This document shows, piece by piece, positions 1-5,719 of a stretch of 6,432 nucleotides of DNA (positions are counted from its first letter, which is position 1; the number at the start of each line of letters is the position of its first letter). Origin of the DNA: Actinomycetes bacterium (lineage in GTDB: Bacteria; Actinomycetota; Thermoleophilia; Solirubrobacterales; Solirubrobacteraceae); contig JAEYAL010000016.1 in the NCBI GenBank assembly GCA_023404805.1, positions 1 through 6,432 on the forward strand, in the 5' to 3' direction. Position numbers and translations under genes: made by a program. The notes beneath the pieces are model-generated. The model made no database searches and was not told where the DNA came from. It worked only from the letters and a program-made list of their open reading frames with translations.

Positions 1-43
1 GCGCCGGGGGGGGGGGGGGCGGGGGCGGGGGGGGGGGGCGGGG
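1..43. repeat. Low-complexity poly-G tract at window edge
   Basis: This stretch is almost pure G, with runs of 14, 5, 12 and 4 G separated by single C residues (runs at 6-19, 21-25, 27-38 and 40-43). No reading frame or regulatory element is apparent in it. Such a tract could form a G-quadruplex on the plus strand. It is equally likely to be a contig-end artefact, because poly-G is the typical error of two-colour sequencing chemistry. The flanking sequence to about base 65 stays nearly all G/C before normal composition resumes. Confidence 0.8.
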
Positions 44-102
44 CCACCCGGGCCGGCCCCCGCGGCGCTTGAAGAGTTCGCGCCGTACCGGTGAGCCGCG
101 GC

Positions 103-108
103 TAGTCT
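103..108 (+). promoter_or_regulatory. Candidate -10 element (TAGTCT) for the oxidoreductase gene
   Basis: TAGTCT fits the actinobacterial TANNNT -10 pattern and lies 37 bases before the ATG at 146. That would give a 5' leader of about 30 nt containing the GAGG at 133-136. No convincing -35 hexamer sits 16-19 bases upstream, so support is weak. Confidence 0.25.
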
Positions 109-145
109 CGGGCTGACGACTCCCGAAGTCCCGAGGCGACCCGAC

Positions 146-586
146 ATGCCACTCACCGGAACGTACGAGCCCAGCACGAGCAACTGGGCCCGCAAGCAGG
201 CCGAGACCTACGAGGCCTCCGGCGGCACAAAGGGCACGACCCTGCAGGGCAAACCGGTCGTGCTCGTGACGTCGGTCGGGGCCAAGTCAGGGAACCTGCG
301 CAAGCACCCGGTGATGCGCGTCGAGCACGACGGCCAGTACGCCGTGGTCGCCTCCAACGGCGGCGCCACGACCAATCCGACGTGGTTCAACAACCTCGTG
401 CAGAACCCGCATGTCGAGCTGCAGGACAAGACCGAGCGCCACGACTACGACGCCCGCCGCATCGAGGGCGACGAGCGCGCGGTCTGGTGGGAGCGCGCGC
501 TGGAGGTCTGGCCCGCGTACGCGGACTACCAGACTAAAACCGACCGGGAGATCCCGGTCTTCCTGCTTACGCGCCGCGACGGCTGA
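146..586 (+). CDS. Deazaflavin (F420)-dependent nitroreductase-family protein, Ddn type
   Basis: This is a 146-residue cytoplasmic protein of the split-barrel Ddn/nitroreductase family, whose characterised members use reduced cofactor F420 to reduce quinones, enones or nitro compounds. The substrate here cannot be told from sequence. Family hallmarks in order are a hydrophobic strand VVLVTSVG followed by AKSG (about 38-49), the ASNGG segment at 69-73, NPTWFNNL at 77-84, NPHVEL at 87-92, and a Tyr-rich helix leading into the terminal strand IPVFLL (136-141). The length is typical of the family, so the gene looks intact. The ATG at 146 is preceded by GAGG at 133-136, nine bases upstream, which supports this start. 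There is no signal peptide. A hairpin directly follows the stop codon, so it is probably transcribed separately from the next gene. Family assignment is firm; function is inferred. Confidence 0.92.
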   Translation: MPLTGTYEPSTSNWARKQAETYEASGGTKGTTLQGKPVVLVTSVGAKSGNLRKHPVMRVEHDGQYAVVASNGGATTNPTWFNNLVQNPHVELQDKTERHDYDARRIEGDERAVWWERALEVWPAYADYQTKTDREIPVFLLTRRDG

Positions 587-587
587 C

Positions 588-611
588 GCGCGCCGCGCAT
601 CGCAGGCGCGC
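588..611 (+). terminator. GC-rich hairpin after the oxidoreductase stop codon
   Basis: A perfect 7-bp inverted repeat, GCGCGCC (588-594) and GGCGCGC (605-611), encloses a 10-nt loop and starts two bases after the stop codon. There is no T-tract, as is common for actinobacterial terminators. It may end transcription of the upstream gene. In such GC-rich DNA a 7-bp match could also be chance. Confidence 0.4.
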
Positions 612-685
612 TCCGGACCGATGAGTTTCAGGCGGCGCCGGCGTCTACCCCGATGAAGGCTGCGGCTGGTCGCCGCATGCCAACC

Positions 686-691
686 AAGGAG
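686..691 (+). promoter_or_regulatory. Shine-Dalgarno AAGGAG that fixes the VOC gene start
   Basis: AAGGAG lies six bases before the ATG at 698 and is the clearest ribosome binding site in the window. It lies inside any reading that would begin at the in-frame ATG codons at 653 or 677, so it selects 698 as the start. Confidence 0.85.
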
Positions 692-697
692 CACCCC

Positions 698-1183
698 ATG
701 GTCACCGGCATCGTCCCCAACCTCTGGTTCGACGGCAACGCCCAAGAGGCGGCGGAGTTCTACATCTCCGTCTTCCCGAACTCCAAGGTCAACGCGATCG
801 CGAACTACACGGAGGCTGGGCCTGGCACGCCGGGTTCCGTGATGACCGTCGACTTCACGGTCAACGGGCAGCGCGTCATCGCGATCAACGGCGGGCCGCA
901 GTTCACCTTCAGCGAAGCGATCTCGCTCATGGTCGAGTGCGAGACGCAGGAGGAGATCGACACCTACTGGGACGCGCTGACAGCCGACGGCGGGCAGGAG
1001 AGCGTCTGCGGCTGGTGCAAGGACAAGTACGGCCTGTCGTGGCAGATCTGCCCGGCCGGCATGGACGAGCTGTTCTCCGACCCTGACACCTCAAAGGCCT
1101 ACCGCGCCTCGCAGGCGATGTTCGGCATGAAGAAGATCGACATCGCCGAGCTCCAGCGCGCCGCTGAGGGCACGCCGGCGTAG
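698..1183 (+). CDS. VOC-superfamily protein, PhnB / 3-dmu-9_3-mt domain
   Basis: This is a 161-residue protein of the vicinal-oxygen-chelate fold, in the family labelled '3-demethylubiquinone-9 3-methyltransferase' (PhnB-like). That label is historical. The fold is of the glyoxalase/dioxygenase type and no SAM-binding motif is visible, so methyltransferase activity should not be assumed. Diagnostic stretches are LWFDGNAQEAAEFY (9-22) then VFPNSKV, INGGPQFTFSEAISLMVEC (63-81), and the C-terminal CGW-KDKYGLSWQICP block (104-119). The start at 698 is set by the AAGGAG at 686-691; a 653 start would add 15 residues without homologous character. Cys104 and Cys107 form a CGWC motif where, from memory of the family, the second position is usually Leu. 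There is no signal peptide. The gene is followed by a strong hairpin and a convergent gene. The real substrate is unknown. Confidence 0.9.
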   Translation: MVTGIVPNLWFDGNAQEAAEFYISVFPNSKVNAIANYTEAGPGTPGSVMTVDFTVNGQRVIAINGGPQFTFSEAISLMVECETQEEIDTYWDALTADGGQESVCGWCKDKYGLSWQICPAGMDELFSDPDTSKAYRASQAMFGMKKIDIAELQRAAEGTPA

Positions 1184-1233
1184 GCCGCCGGCTGCTGAGG
1201 CTCGCGCCGATCGGGGAGCCGCAACGAGGAGCG

Positions 1234-1272
1234 CGGTCCGGCGGTGGCGCAGAGCGCCCGCCCGCCGGACCG
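1234..1272. terminator. Long hairpin between convergent genes, candidate bidirectional terminator
   Basis: An 11-bp perfect inverted repeat, CGGTCCGGCGG (1234-1244) and CCGCCGGACCG (1262-1272), encloses a second 5-bp stem, GGCGC (1246-1250) and GCGCC (1254-1258), with an AGA loop. It sits in the 99-bp gap between two facing stop codons (1183 on plus, 1285 on minus), the expected place for a terminator serving both strands. No T-tract is present on either side. Confidence 0.65.
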
Positions 1273-1282
1273 GCTGTCTGCG

Positions 1283-2032
1283 TCAGGACAGCAGCGAAGA
1301 GAGGTACTGCGCGGCGCCGCTGACGTCGGCGCTCTGTGTCGGCACGGAGAACGACGTGATCTTGTCGCCGCCGTCGAAGCCCCACTTGCCGCGCTTGTCG
1401 ATCTCGACGAGGACGCCCGTCTCCTGCGGCGTCGTCACGAACGTGACCTCGACCTCGTTGATGCGCCCCTGGCCGTGGAACTCGTACTCGGCGTAGACGC
1501 CGAGCTGACCCTGCAGGTGGCCGGCGCGAGCGTTGCCCTCTTCGAGATCGGCCTCCTTGAGGTAGAAGCCGAGCTGCTGCAGCGCCCCGAGGACGGCGTT
1601 GTGCGACGGCAGCGCGTGCACGGTGACCGGGTCGAAATCCGATGCGTCACGAGCCGACGCGATGTCGAGGCGGGTGCGCAAGCCGAGTTTGATGCCACCC
1701 AGGTGCGTGCCGCCGACGAGGTTCGGCGGGCAGTCCCACGGCACGGCGATGTCGAACGGCAGCTGCAGGGACTGGCCTGCGGCGACGACGCCGGCGTTGC
1801 TCAGCTCGAGGTGGCCGAACTGCTTGTTGATCTTGTATTCGCTGTCGTCGGTCTCGCGCTCGGCGACACACTCGAATGACAGTTTGAGGCCGCGCATGTC
1901 CTGCTCGCGGTCGCCGCCGGTGATGTTGACGGTGCCGCTCAGGGAGCCGCCCGGGACGATGGCGGCCTGCGAGAGGACGGCGTCGACGGAGGCGCCGCCG
2001 ACTCCGAAGGCGTCTTTCATCTTCTTGAACAT
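1283..2032 (-). CDS. Spo0M-like (SpoOM family) arrestin-fold protein
   Basis: This is a 249-residue protein resembling the Spo0M family, named for the sporulation-control protein of Bacillus subtilis. Family members also occur in many bacteria that do not make endospores, so sporulation should not be inferred. Spo0M has an arrestin-like double beta-sandwich fold and is thought to act through protein partners. Recognisable features are the amino-terminal MFKKMKDAFGVGGASVDAVL, the strand pattern PGGSLSGTVNITGG (27-40), the central LPFDIAVPWDCP (91-102), VHALPSHNAVLGALQQLGF (138-156), and the carboxy-terminal KRGKWGFDGGDKITSF (213-228). Length matches the family. The ATG at 2032 is chosen because it gives the standard MFKK start; no good Shine-Dalgarno precedes it. 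The frame stays open upstream as far as about 3661, but that extension is antisense to the next gene and not credible. No signal peptide or membrane segment is seen. The gene is divergent from the peptidoglycan-binding protein gene. Confidence 0.88.
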   Translation of the reverse strand: MFKKMKDAFGVGGASVDAVLSQAAIVPGGSLSGTVNITGGDREQDMRGLKLSFECVAERETDDSEYKINKQFGHLELSNAGVVAAGQSLQLPFDIAVPWDCPPNLVGGTHLGGIKLGLRTRLDIASARDASDFDPVTVHALPSHNAVLGALQQLGFYLKEADLEEGNARAGHLQGQLGVYAEYEFHGQGRINEVEVTFVTTPQETGVLVEIDKRGKWGFDGGDKITSFSVPTQSADVSGAAQYLSSLLS

Positions 2033-2152
2033 GTCGTCGATTCTTACGGCCGGCGCGGCAGCACATCGCAGGTTCGCCAGCGCATGCGTGTGACCCTTGC
2101 GTAAACCCACTTGGGAGGAGCGGCGCGCCGGACGATCGATTGATGAAACGGT
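2033..2152. promoter_or_regulatory. Divergent intergenic region (Spo0M-like / exported peptidoglycan-binding protein)
   Basis: This 120-bp spacer must hold the promoters of both flanking divergent genes. No clear -35/-10 pair can be assigned. Visible elements are an 8-bp palindrome CGCATGCG at 2081-2088, a 10-bp palindrome CGGCGCGCCG at 2121-2130, and a Shine-Dalgarno-like GGGAGGAG at 2113-2120 that is too far from the start at 2153 to serve it. Confidence 0.45.
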
Positions 2153-3607
2153 GTGCGCGTGCCGACGACCGACCGCCGACGCCAACGACGCCTGCTCCCT
2201 GCTTGGGCGGGAGTTCACGTCCTCGTGGGGGCCATCGCCCTGAGCTCCGTGGGAGCCTCCGGCGCGAGCGCGGCAGCCAAGCCGAAAGCGCCCAAACTGA
2301 CGGCCCTGCGCTGCGTCCCGGCGACCTCGGCGGCATGCAAGGCTGGCGTGCGGATCGAGGTCGGCGACGACGTCGCCCTCAGCGGCCAGCGGCTCGCCCG
2401 CAACCAGAAGGTCACGTTCAAGTGGTCGAAAGGCAAGACGACGGGGAAGCTCCGCCGCGCACCGGGCGCCTGGCTCGTCCGCGTCCCTGCGGGGACGAAG
2501 CCCGGCACGCTGAGCGTCTCCGTCAAAGACCGCCACGGCCGCACGTCGAACCGCAAGCGGCTCAAAGTCATCGCGCAGATCGCGGACCCGGCTCCTGGCG
2601 CAGGCGGCGCGGCGCCGGCGGCGACCGGCCCAGCGGTCGGCCGCAACGGCGTGCCCGAGGCGTTCAAGGGCGTCGGGCTCTGGGTCGTCGACTTGCCGGA
2701 AGCCGATGGCGGGGGAGCCGATGCGCTCATCGCTCGAGCGCGGGCGAGCGGCGCGCAGACGATCCTGCTCCGGCTCCCCGACGCGGGCCGCGGGCTCGGC
2801 GAGTTCAGCAGCTCGCTCGTGGCATCGCCGAAGGCCGGCGGCGTCCGGCTCTGCGCGTGGCAGTACATCTTCGGCGACGACCCGGAAGCAGAAGCGGCGG
2901 CTGCGGTCGACGCCGTGAAGGCCGGCGCGGCCTGCCTGGTGATCAACGCCGAGTCGCACTACAACGGCAAGTACGCCCAGGCGCAGCGCTACATCAACGC
3001 GCTCAGGGCCGGTGTGGGAGCCGACTATCCCGTGGGCGTCACCTCGTACCCGCGGCCCAAATCGCATCCCGACGTGCCGCTGTCCGTCTTCCTGGGGCCG
3101 GGCGGCGCCCAGGTCAACCTGCCGCAGGTCTACTGGTCGACGGCGAAGACGACGGCGGTGGCCCTCAGCATCGACACCGCCAAGGGCAACCGGATCTACG
3201 GCCGGCCGATCGCCCCGCTCGGCGAGACGGCCGGCGCGACCTTCGACGAGGCGCAGGCGTTCCGGTCGCTCTGGGCAGGTTTCGGCGCGGTCGGTCTCGG
3301 CTGGTACCGCTGGCGCGACGCCTCGGGCGAGCTCTGGCGGGCGCTTGGCGAGGCGACGCCAGCCTTCGACGCGCCGGGGGAACCAGGCTGGGAGCGGTAC
3401 GGCCCGGGCGACAGCGGCGACGGCGTCCGCTGGCTCCAGCGGCATCTCGCGGCGTTCGATCCGAGCGTTGCGGTCGACGGTGTGTTCGGCGACGGGACCA
3501 CAGCTGCCGTGCGCGCGTTCCAGACGAGCCGCAGCCTGCCGGACACCGGCGCCGTGGCCGACCAGACTTGGCCGAAGCTGCTCGAGCTCACGCCCAAGCC
3601 AGGCTGA
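2153..3607 (+). CDS. Exported protein: beta-rich region, glycosidase-like region, C-terminal peptidoglycan-binding domain
   Basis: This is a 484-residue predicted exported protein. Residues 1-42 look like a signal peptide: an Arg-rich n-region, a hydrophobic stretch ending LVGAIAL, then Ala/Ser-rich sequence with AXA cleavage sites before KPKAPK. Residues about 50-142 alternate short beta-like strands (RIEVGDDVALSG, KVTFKWSKG, GAWLVRVPAG, TLSVSVKD), suggesting an Ig/IPT-like domain. A Pro/Ala/Gly linker follows. Residues about 172-400 look like a TIM-barrel glycosidase, with strand-like GLWVVDLP (Asp180), TILLRLPDAG, VRLCAWQYIFGDD, ACLVINAESHY (Glu267), YPVGVTSYP and VNLPQVYWS. I cannot place this part in a named family. 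Residues about 416-479 match PG_binding_1 (GPGDSGDGVRWLQRHL, then VDGVFGDGTTAAVRAFQ). A stop at 2144 in the same frame limits the start to GTG 2153 or GTG 2159; neither has a well-spaced Shine-Dalgarno. It probably acts on or binds the cell wall; hydrolase activity is unproven. Confidence 0.85.
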   Translation: MRVPTTDRRRQRRLLPAWAGVHVLVGAIALSSVGASGASAAAKPKAPKLTALRCVPATSAACKAGVRIEVGDDVALSGQRLARNQKVTFKWSKGKTTGKLRRAPGAWLVRVPAGTKPGTLSVSVKDRHGRTSNRKRLKVIAQIADPAPGAGGAAPAATGPAVGRNGVPEAFKGVGLWVVDLPEADGGGADALIARARASGAQTILLRLPDAGRGLGEFSSSLVASPKAGGVRLCAWQYIFGDDPEAEAAAAVDAVKAGAACLVINAESHYNGKYAQAQRYINALRAGVGADYPVGVTSYPRPKSHPDVPLSVFLGPGGAQVNLPQVYWSTAKTTAVALSIDTAKGNRIYGRPIAPLGETAGATFDEAQAFRSLWAGFGAVGLGWYRWRDASGELWRALGEATPAFDAPGEPGWERYGPGDSGDGVRWLQRHLAAFDPSVAVDGVFGDGTTAAVRAFQTSRSLPDTGAVADQTWPKLLELTPKPG

Positions 3608-3677
3608 ACGTGGGTGCGGGTTGGCGCGTCCCCCGATCGTGTCGACCGGCACACTCCGCATACCAAGGGTTTTTCAG

Positions 3678-3683
3678 TAGCCT
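3678..3683 (+). promoter_or_regulatory. Candidate -10 element (TAGCCT) for leaderless lipase transcription
   Basis: TAGCCT matches TANNNT and ends seven bases before the ATG at 3690. That is the spacing expected if transcription begins at the A of the start codon. The absence of a Shine-Dalgarno in the same interval fits a leaderless mRNA, which is common in actinobacteria. No -35 motif is evident. The rest of the 82-bp spacer (3608-3689) shows nothing else I can assign. Confidence 0.4.
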
Positions 3684-3689
3684 GATCGG

Positions 3690-4943
3690 ATGTCCCGCTT
3701 CCGCCCCTGGGCGTGTGCCCTGGCGCTCGGCCTCGCTGCCGGCCCGATAGCTGCGGTGTCGCCCGCGGCCGCCCTGCCGCCGAAAGCGCCCGCGTCAGTC
3801 ACGCTCGACGAGTTCTACGCGCCGCCGGCCAGCGCCGTGCCGGGCGCGGCGGGTTCGGTCGTCTGGTGGGGCGATATCGCTGACGGCGATCCCTCCGGGC
3901 TGGCGAACGCGGCCACGAGCCGCCGCGTGATCTACCGCTCGACGTCGATCGGCGGGCGGGCGAACGTCGCGTCGGCGTCGGTGTTCGTCCCGGCGGGCCA
4001 AGCGCCGGTCGGCGGCTGGAAGATCGTCGCGTGGGACCACGTCACCACGGGCGGCGCCGACCACTGCGCGCCGAGCCGGACGTCGCGAACGCTGCCGGGC
4101 TCGACGAGGGCCAACCCGGAGTTCGAGCGGATGACGCGCAGCGGCAGCCTCCTGAACGACCTGCTGCGCCGCGGCTACGTCGTCGTGCGCCCCGACTACG
4201 AAGGCATCGGAACGCCTGGGCCGCATCCGTACCTGATCGGCCGCTCGCTGGCCCGCGCCACCGTCGACGCGGTCCGCGCGGCCCGCGAGCTCGTGCCGGG
4301 CTCCAGCAACCAATACGCCGTCGCCGGCCACTCGGAAGGCGGCATCGGCGCGCTGTGGACGTCGCATTACACGGCGTCGATGGCGCCTGAGCTGGCGCTC
4401 AAGGCGACGCTGGCCGCGACGCCGCCGATCGACAACAAGACGCTGCTCTTCGAGGCTGCGGCCGCCACCGGCCTCGGCGGCTTCACGCCGCTGGCGGCGC
4501 TGATGGTGAACGGCGCGCGCCTCGCCGACCCGGCCCTCGGCACCGCCTACGACGCGAACCTGCTCTCTGGCGACGGCAAGCGGCGCTTCGCCGACATCGA
4601 GACGAAGTGCCTCGGCGAGTTCGACACCATGTCGCTCGGCGGGATCAGCATCCCGCGCATGTTCGGCTCGGGCTACCCGGCGGCCAAGCCGCTGCTGCGC
4701 GCCGAGCTCGACCGCAACGAGTTCGGCGCCGCGAGGCTCGGGCCCGAGCCGGTGCGCGTCTACTCTGGCGGCCTCGACGGCCTCGCGTGGTGGTCGATGA
4801 TCCGCGCGACGGTGAACCGCCAGCGGGCCAGGGGCGCCGACATCACCTACAAGCACTACGCGCTCGGAACCCACCCGAACATCACCGACACCAACATCGG
4901 CGGCCGCGACATGGCGCGGTGGCTCGCAGCGCGGCTCGGCTAA
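3690..4943 (+). CDS. Secreted lipase/esterase, secretory-lipase (LIP) type alpha/beta hydrolase
   Basis: This 417-residue exported hydrolase resembles the secretory lipase family, whose members cleave acylglycerols or other esters outside the cell. Residues 1-28 form a clear signal peptide: basic MSRFR start, hydrophobic ALALGLAAG core, and AXA-type cleavage near AAA-LPP. The nucleophile elbow is GHSEGG with Ser215 as catalytic Ser. Asp363 in YSGGLDG and His395 in GTHPN follow in the usual order and are the likely rest of the triad. A pre-nucleophile segment VVVRPDYEGIGTPGPHPY (about 164-181) is typical of this family. Cys126 and Cys307 are the only cysteines outside the signal peptide and could form a disulfide. 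The length is near the family norm and nothing appears truncated. The ATG at 3690 lacks a Shine-Dalgarno but has a TAGCCT seven bases upstream. Substrate specificity cannot be read from sequence. The preceding gene also encodes an exported protein, but a shared operon is not shown. Confidence 0.92.
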   Translation: MSRFRPWACALALGLAAGPIAAVSPAAALPPKAPASVTLDEFYAPPASAVPGAAGSVVWWGDIADGDPSGLANAATSRRVIYRSTSIGGRANVASASVFVPAGQAPVGGWKIVAWDHVTTGGADHCAPSRTSRTLPGSTRANPEFERMTRSGSLLNDLLRRGYVVVRPDYEGIGTPGPHPYLIGRSLARATVDAVRAARELVPGSSNQYAVAGHSEGGIGALWTSHYTASMAPELALKATLAATPPIDNKTLLFEAAAATGLGGFTPLAALMVNGARLADPALGTAYDANLLSGDGKRRFADIETKCLGEFDTMSLGGISIPRMFGSGYPAAKPLLRAELDRNEFGAARLGPEPVRVYSGGLDGLAWWSMIRATVNRQRARGADITYKHYALGTHPNITDTNIGGRDMARWLAARLG

Positions 4944-4951
4944 CGCCGCGC
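4929..4951 (+). terminator. Hairpin across the lipase stop codon
   Basis: A perfect 7-bp inverted repeat, GCGCGGC (4929-4935) and GCCGCGC (4945-4951), has the TAA stop within its 9-nt loop. It may help end lipase transcription just before the repeat array. It lacks a T-tract and could be incidental in GC-rich sequence. Confidence 0.35.
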
Positions 4952-4968
4952 CCCGCCGCCCCTCCGGC

Positions 4969-5037
4969 GAAACGGACCGCGGTCCAGGGTCGCGAAACGA
5001 CACCGATCTTGAGTCTGTTCTCCGGTGCGTCGGCTCA
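4969..5037. repeat. 69-bp direct repeat, copy 1
   Basis: This copy is identical over 69 bases to 5042-5110, with a 4-bp spacer (AGCT) between them and a period of 73. It contains the 12-bp perfect palindrome GGACCGCGGTCC at 4974-4985, a second GAAACG motif 25 bases after the first, and a weak inverted pair CACCG (5001-5005) / CGGTG (5023-5027). Its G+C is about 62% by count (43 of 69), below that of the flanking genes. The 73-base period is not a multiple of three, so the two copies are read in different frames and this is not a coding repeat. Confidence 0.97.
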
Positions 5038-5041
5038 AGCT

Positions 5042-5110
5042 GAAACGGACCGCGGTCCAGGGTCGCGAAACGACACCGATCTTGAGTCTGTTCTCCGGTG
5101 CGTCGGCTCA
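5042..5110. repeat. 69-bp direct repeat, copy 2, containing the regulator's stop codon
   Basis: This perfect second copy of the unit at 4969-5037 carries the palindrome GGACCGCGGTCC at 5047-5058. Its last three bases (5108-5110) are the stop codon of the minus-strand XRE-cupin gene, so the unit's edge coincides with the coding boundary. Identity ends immediately outside the unit on both sides. The two copies occupy most of the gap between the convergent lipase and regulator genes. The absence of any mismatch suggests recent duplication or ongoing homogenisation. Confidence 0.97.
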
Positions 5111-5719
5111 GCCGTGCAGGTGGATGCGCTCGCCCTGCGCGCCGACGATGAGGATCACCTCGACGGGGCCCGAGCCCGCTGCGGCGCCGAACCAATGCGG
5201 CGTCCAGGTTGAGAACTCGACGGCTTCGCCCGGGTCGATGGTGAAGTCGTCGTCGCCGAGGAGCAGCCGGAGCCGGCCGCTCAGGACGTAGAGCCAGTCC
5301 TGGCCTTCGTGGACGGGCAGTACTTCCGGGGGCTTCGTGCGCTCAGCACTGATCACCACCTTGTAGGCGTGGAGGCCGCCGGCCGTCTGGCGGCGGGTCA
5401 GCGGCCAGAGGGTGAGGCCGTCGAACGTCTTCGGCTGCGCGCGCACCCGCGGGTCGAGCGCAGGCTGCGCGCCGAGGAGGTCGTCGGTGCGGACGCCGAG
5501 GGCGGCGGCCAGCGCGGGGACGTGGTCGAGCGCGAGCCTCCGCTTGCCAGACTCCAGCCGGCTCAGTGTCGAGAGGTCGATATGCGCGCGGTCGGCGACC
5601 TCCTGGAGCGTCAGCCCCTGCTCCGTGCGGAGCTGGCGCATCCGCCGGCGGACGCGCGCTTCGAGCGGTTCGGGTTCTTCGCTCGACGCAGGCGGCGTGG
5701 TGTCGTGGGCATGAGTCAC
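5108..5719 (-). CDS. XRE-family transcriptional regulator with C-terminal cupin sensor domain
   Basis: This 203-residue protein joins an XRE/Cro-type helix-turn-helix to a cupin barrel, a common architecture for small-molecule-responsive DNA-binding regulators. Residues about 22-82 form the HTH, with recognition region LTLQEVADRAHIDLSTLSRLE (36-56) followed by SGKRRL. Residues about 118-192 form the cupin: PVHEGQDWLYVLSG (135-148) corresponds to cupin motif 1 with His137, and PHWFG (174-178, His175) to motif 2. The Glu usually found after motif-1 His residues appears as Asp141, so metal binding is uncertain. The start is GTG at 5719. The next in-frame Met (27) would cut into the HTH, and no Shine-Dalgarno is visible. 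The stop lies within the last three bases of repeat copy 2. It is divergent from a thioredoxin-reductase-like gene and probably controls that gene and itself; the ligand is unknown. Confidence 0.9.
   Translation of the reverse strand: MTHAHDTTPPASSEEPEPLEARVRRRMRQLRTEQGLTLQEVADRAHIDLSTLSRLESGKRRLALDHVPALAAALGVRTDDLLGAQPALDPRVRAQPKTFDGLTLWPLTRRQTAGGLHAYKVVISAERTKPPEVLPVHEGQDWLYVLSGRLRLLLGDDDFTIDPGEAVEFSTWTPHWFGAAAGSGPVEVILIVGAQGERIHLHG

Noticed and set aside
653..697. N-terminal extension of the VOC protein from ATG 653 or 677
   Set aside because: The Shine-Dalgarno at 686-691 is placed for ATG 698, and the extension lacks family-like sequence.
1244..1879. 211-codon plus-strand open frame opposite the Spo0M-like gene
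   Set aside because: It is the antisense shadow of a conserved family protein and starts inside the terminator hairpin.
2033..3661. Long minus-strand open frame extending the Spo0M-like protein upstream to about 792 residues
   Set aside because: It is antisense to a well-supported exported protein, has Arg/Ala-rich composition typical of GC-bias shadows, and the family starts at the MFKK Met at 2032.
2140..3750. 536-codon plus-strand open frame overlapping the exported peptidoglycan-binding protein
   Set aside because: It has no recognisable domain and is Arg/Gly-rich, while the adjacent frame holds a signal peptide and PG_binding_1 domain.
4969..5110. CRISPR array or coding repeat interpretation of the 69-bp units
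   Set aside because: There are only two units with a 4-bp spacer and no cas genes, and the 73-bp period breaks any shared reading frame.
4969..5110. Insertion-sequence ends or target-site duplication
   Set aside because: The copies are direct rather than inverted, no transposase lies between them, and no flanking short duplication is seen.
3795..5195. 466-codon minus-strand open frame opposite the lipase gene
   Set aside because: The plus strand carries a lipase with signal peptide and catalytic triad. The antisense product is low-complexity Arg/Ala sequence and also runs through the non-coding repeats.
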